Below the pieces are notes generated by a model. The model was not told the DNA's origin, did not search any database, and saw only the letters and a program-made list of their open reading frames with translations. Below are positions 15,047 through 15,580 of a stretch of 15,580 nucleotides of DNA, piece after piece; within the stretch, counting starts at the first letter, position 1, and each line of letters starts with the position of its first letter. Both the position numbers and the translations under genes were made by a program. The DNA lies in the NCBI GenBank assembly GCA_002722105.1, contig PBKF01000013.1:1-15580 (forward strand), in the 5' to 3' direction. This stretch comes from Fidelibacterota bacterium. GTDB lineage: Bacteria > Marinisomatota > Marinisomatia > Marinisomatales > UBA1611.

Positions 15047-15580
15047 GTGTCTGATAAACTAAAAAAAGAATCGAAGAATAAAACAAAAAGTAATGCAGCG
15101 AAAAAAACCGCTTCAAAGAAATTATCAAAAGATAAGGAAATGATCCAATCCTTGGAACAACAGTTGGAAGAAGCAAAAGATAAACATCTGCGACTCAAGG
15201 CAGAGTTTGATAATTTTCGTCGGCGAAAAGTAGAAGAATTCTCTAAATTGCTCCAATACGAAGGGGAAAATGTAATAAAAGGATTTTTACCAATTATGGA
15301 TGATCTGGGACGCATGCTAGATTCTACCAATGCCACAGATCAATCCTTAAAAGATGGAATGGAAATGGTTGATACTAAAATCCAAAAGTTCATGGAAACA
15401 TTGGAAGTGGAGCCATTTGGTGAAGTAGGTGAAGAAATGGATCCAGAAATTCATGATGCTATGATGACTCAATTGGAAGAAGGCATGGATGATAATTTAA
15501 TTTTGAGTGTTTTTGAAAAAGGTTTTAAATATCGTGATAAAGTTATACGGCATGCGAAGGTAATAGTAAATAAAAAATGA
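15047..15580 (+). CDS. grpE: Nucleotide exchange factor GrpE
   Basis: This 177-residue cytoplasmic co-chaperone releases ADP from DnaK and acts in the DnaK-DnaJ-GrpE folding cycle. Residues 1-30 are a Lys/Ser-rich disordered tail. A long coiled coil follows (about 30-70), with LRLKAEFDNFRRRKVEE (48-64), the GrpE hallmark. A four-helix part contains LLQYEGENVIKGFLPIMDDLGRML (68-91). The beta-wing domain shows MDPEIHDAMM (131-140) and VFEKGFKYRDKVIRHAKVIV (155-174); the usual RPAxV reads RHAKV here. The GTG start is chosen because it follows AGGGTGA (15037-15043) and begins in the expected tail. The TGA falls on the last bases of the window, so the gene is complete. A dnaJ gene often follows, but none can be seen here. 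Confidence 0.95.
   Translation: MSDKLKKESKNKTKSNAAKKTASKKLSKDKEMIQSLEQQLEEAKDKHLRLKAEFDNFRRRKVEEFSKLLQYEGENVIKGFLPIMDDLGRMLDSTNATDQSLKDGMEMVDTKIQKFMETLEVEPFGEVGEEMDPEIHDAMMTQLEEGMDDNLILSVFEKGFKYRDKVIRHAKVIVNKK

Noticed and set aside
1..15580. CRISPR arrays, insertion sequences, tRNA or rRNA genes
   Set aside because: No regularly spaced repeats, transposase frames or structural RNA signatures were seen on either strand.

Overview
The window looks like a chromosome fragment of an AT-rich, Gram-negative bacterium of the Fibrobacterota-Chlorobiota-Bacteroidota (FCB) neighbourhood. A Marinimicrobia (SAR406)-like or Ignavibacteria-like organism is my best guess. The reasons are a PorV-like outer-membrane protein next to a secreted protein with a type IX secretion (T9SS) C-terminal sorting domain, a DUF5683-type protein, BamD, weak or absent Shine-Dalgarno sequences at most starts, and a TatP/TatT-style TRAP transporter. 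The assignment is inferred from gene content only. I see no mobile element, CRISPR array, rRNA or tRNA, and no gene-free stretch over 300 bases; the longest gaps are 161 and 156 bases.

Layout: (1) Bases 1-2855 are the end of a TRAP transporter operon: the last 21 codons of an upstream gene (possibly the TPR component TatT), a periplasmic substrate-binding protein, and a fused small/large membrane permease. (2) After a 156-base gap with a promoter-like box and a hairpin, six tightly packed plus-strand genes (3012-12326) form what looks like one envelope operon. They encode a PorV-like barrel with a calcium-loop insert, a T9SS-targeted M6-like protein whose catalytic motif is lost, a metallopeptidase/propeller/barrel fusion, a DUF5683-like protein, BamD, and NadD. 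(3) A Ca2+/Na+ antiporter lies on the minus strand; its stop codon interlocks with that of nadD. (4) A 161-base divergent spacer leads to ftsE-ftsX. (5) An 89-base spacer with promoter-like elements precedes grpE, which ends exactly at the window edge.

How the genes fit together: the TRAP genes would import an unknown solute using a sodium gradient, with a binding protein that lacks the arginine normally used to hold carboxylates. In the envelope operon, the PorV-like protein is a plausible T9SS partner for the neighbouring secreted protein. The metallopeptidase-barrel fusion and BamD concern the outer membrane. FtsEX belongs to cell division and wall hydrolase control, and GrpE to the DnaK chaperone cycle. 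The part most worth attention is the 3012-11751 cluster, which could be a dedicated surface-protein export or processing module built around an inactive protease-like protein and an apparently active barrel-anchored one.
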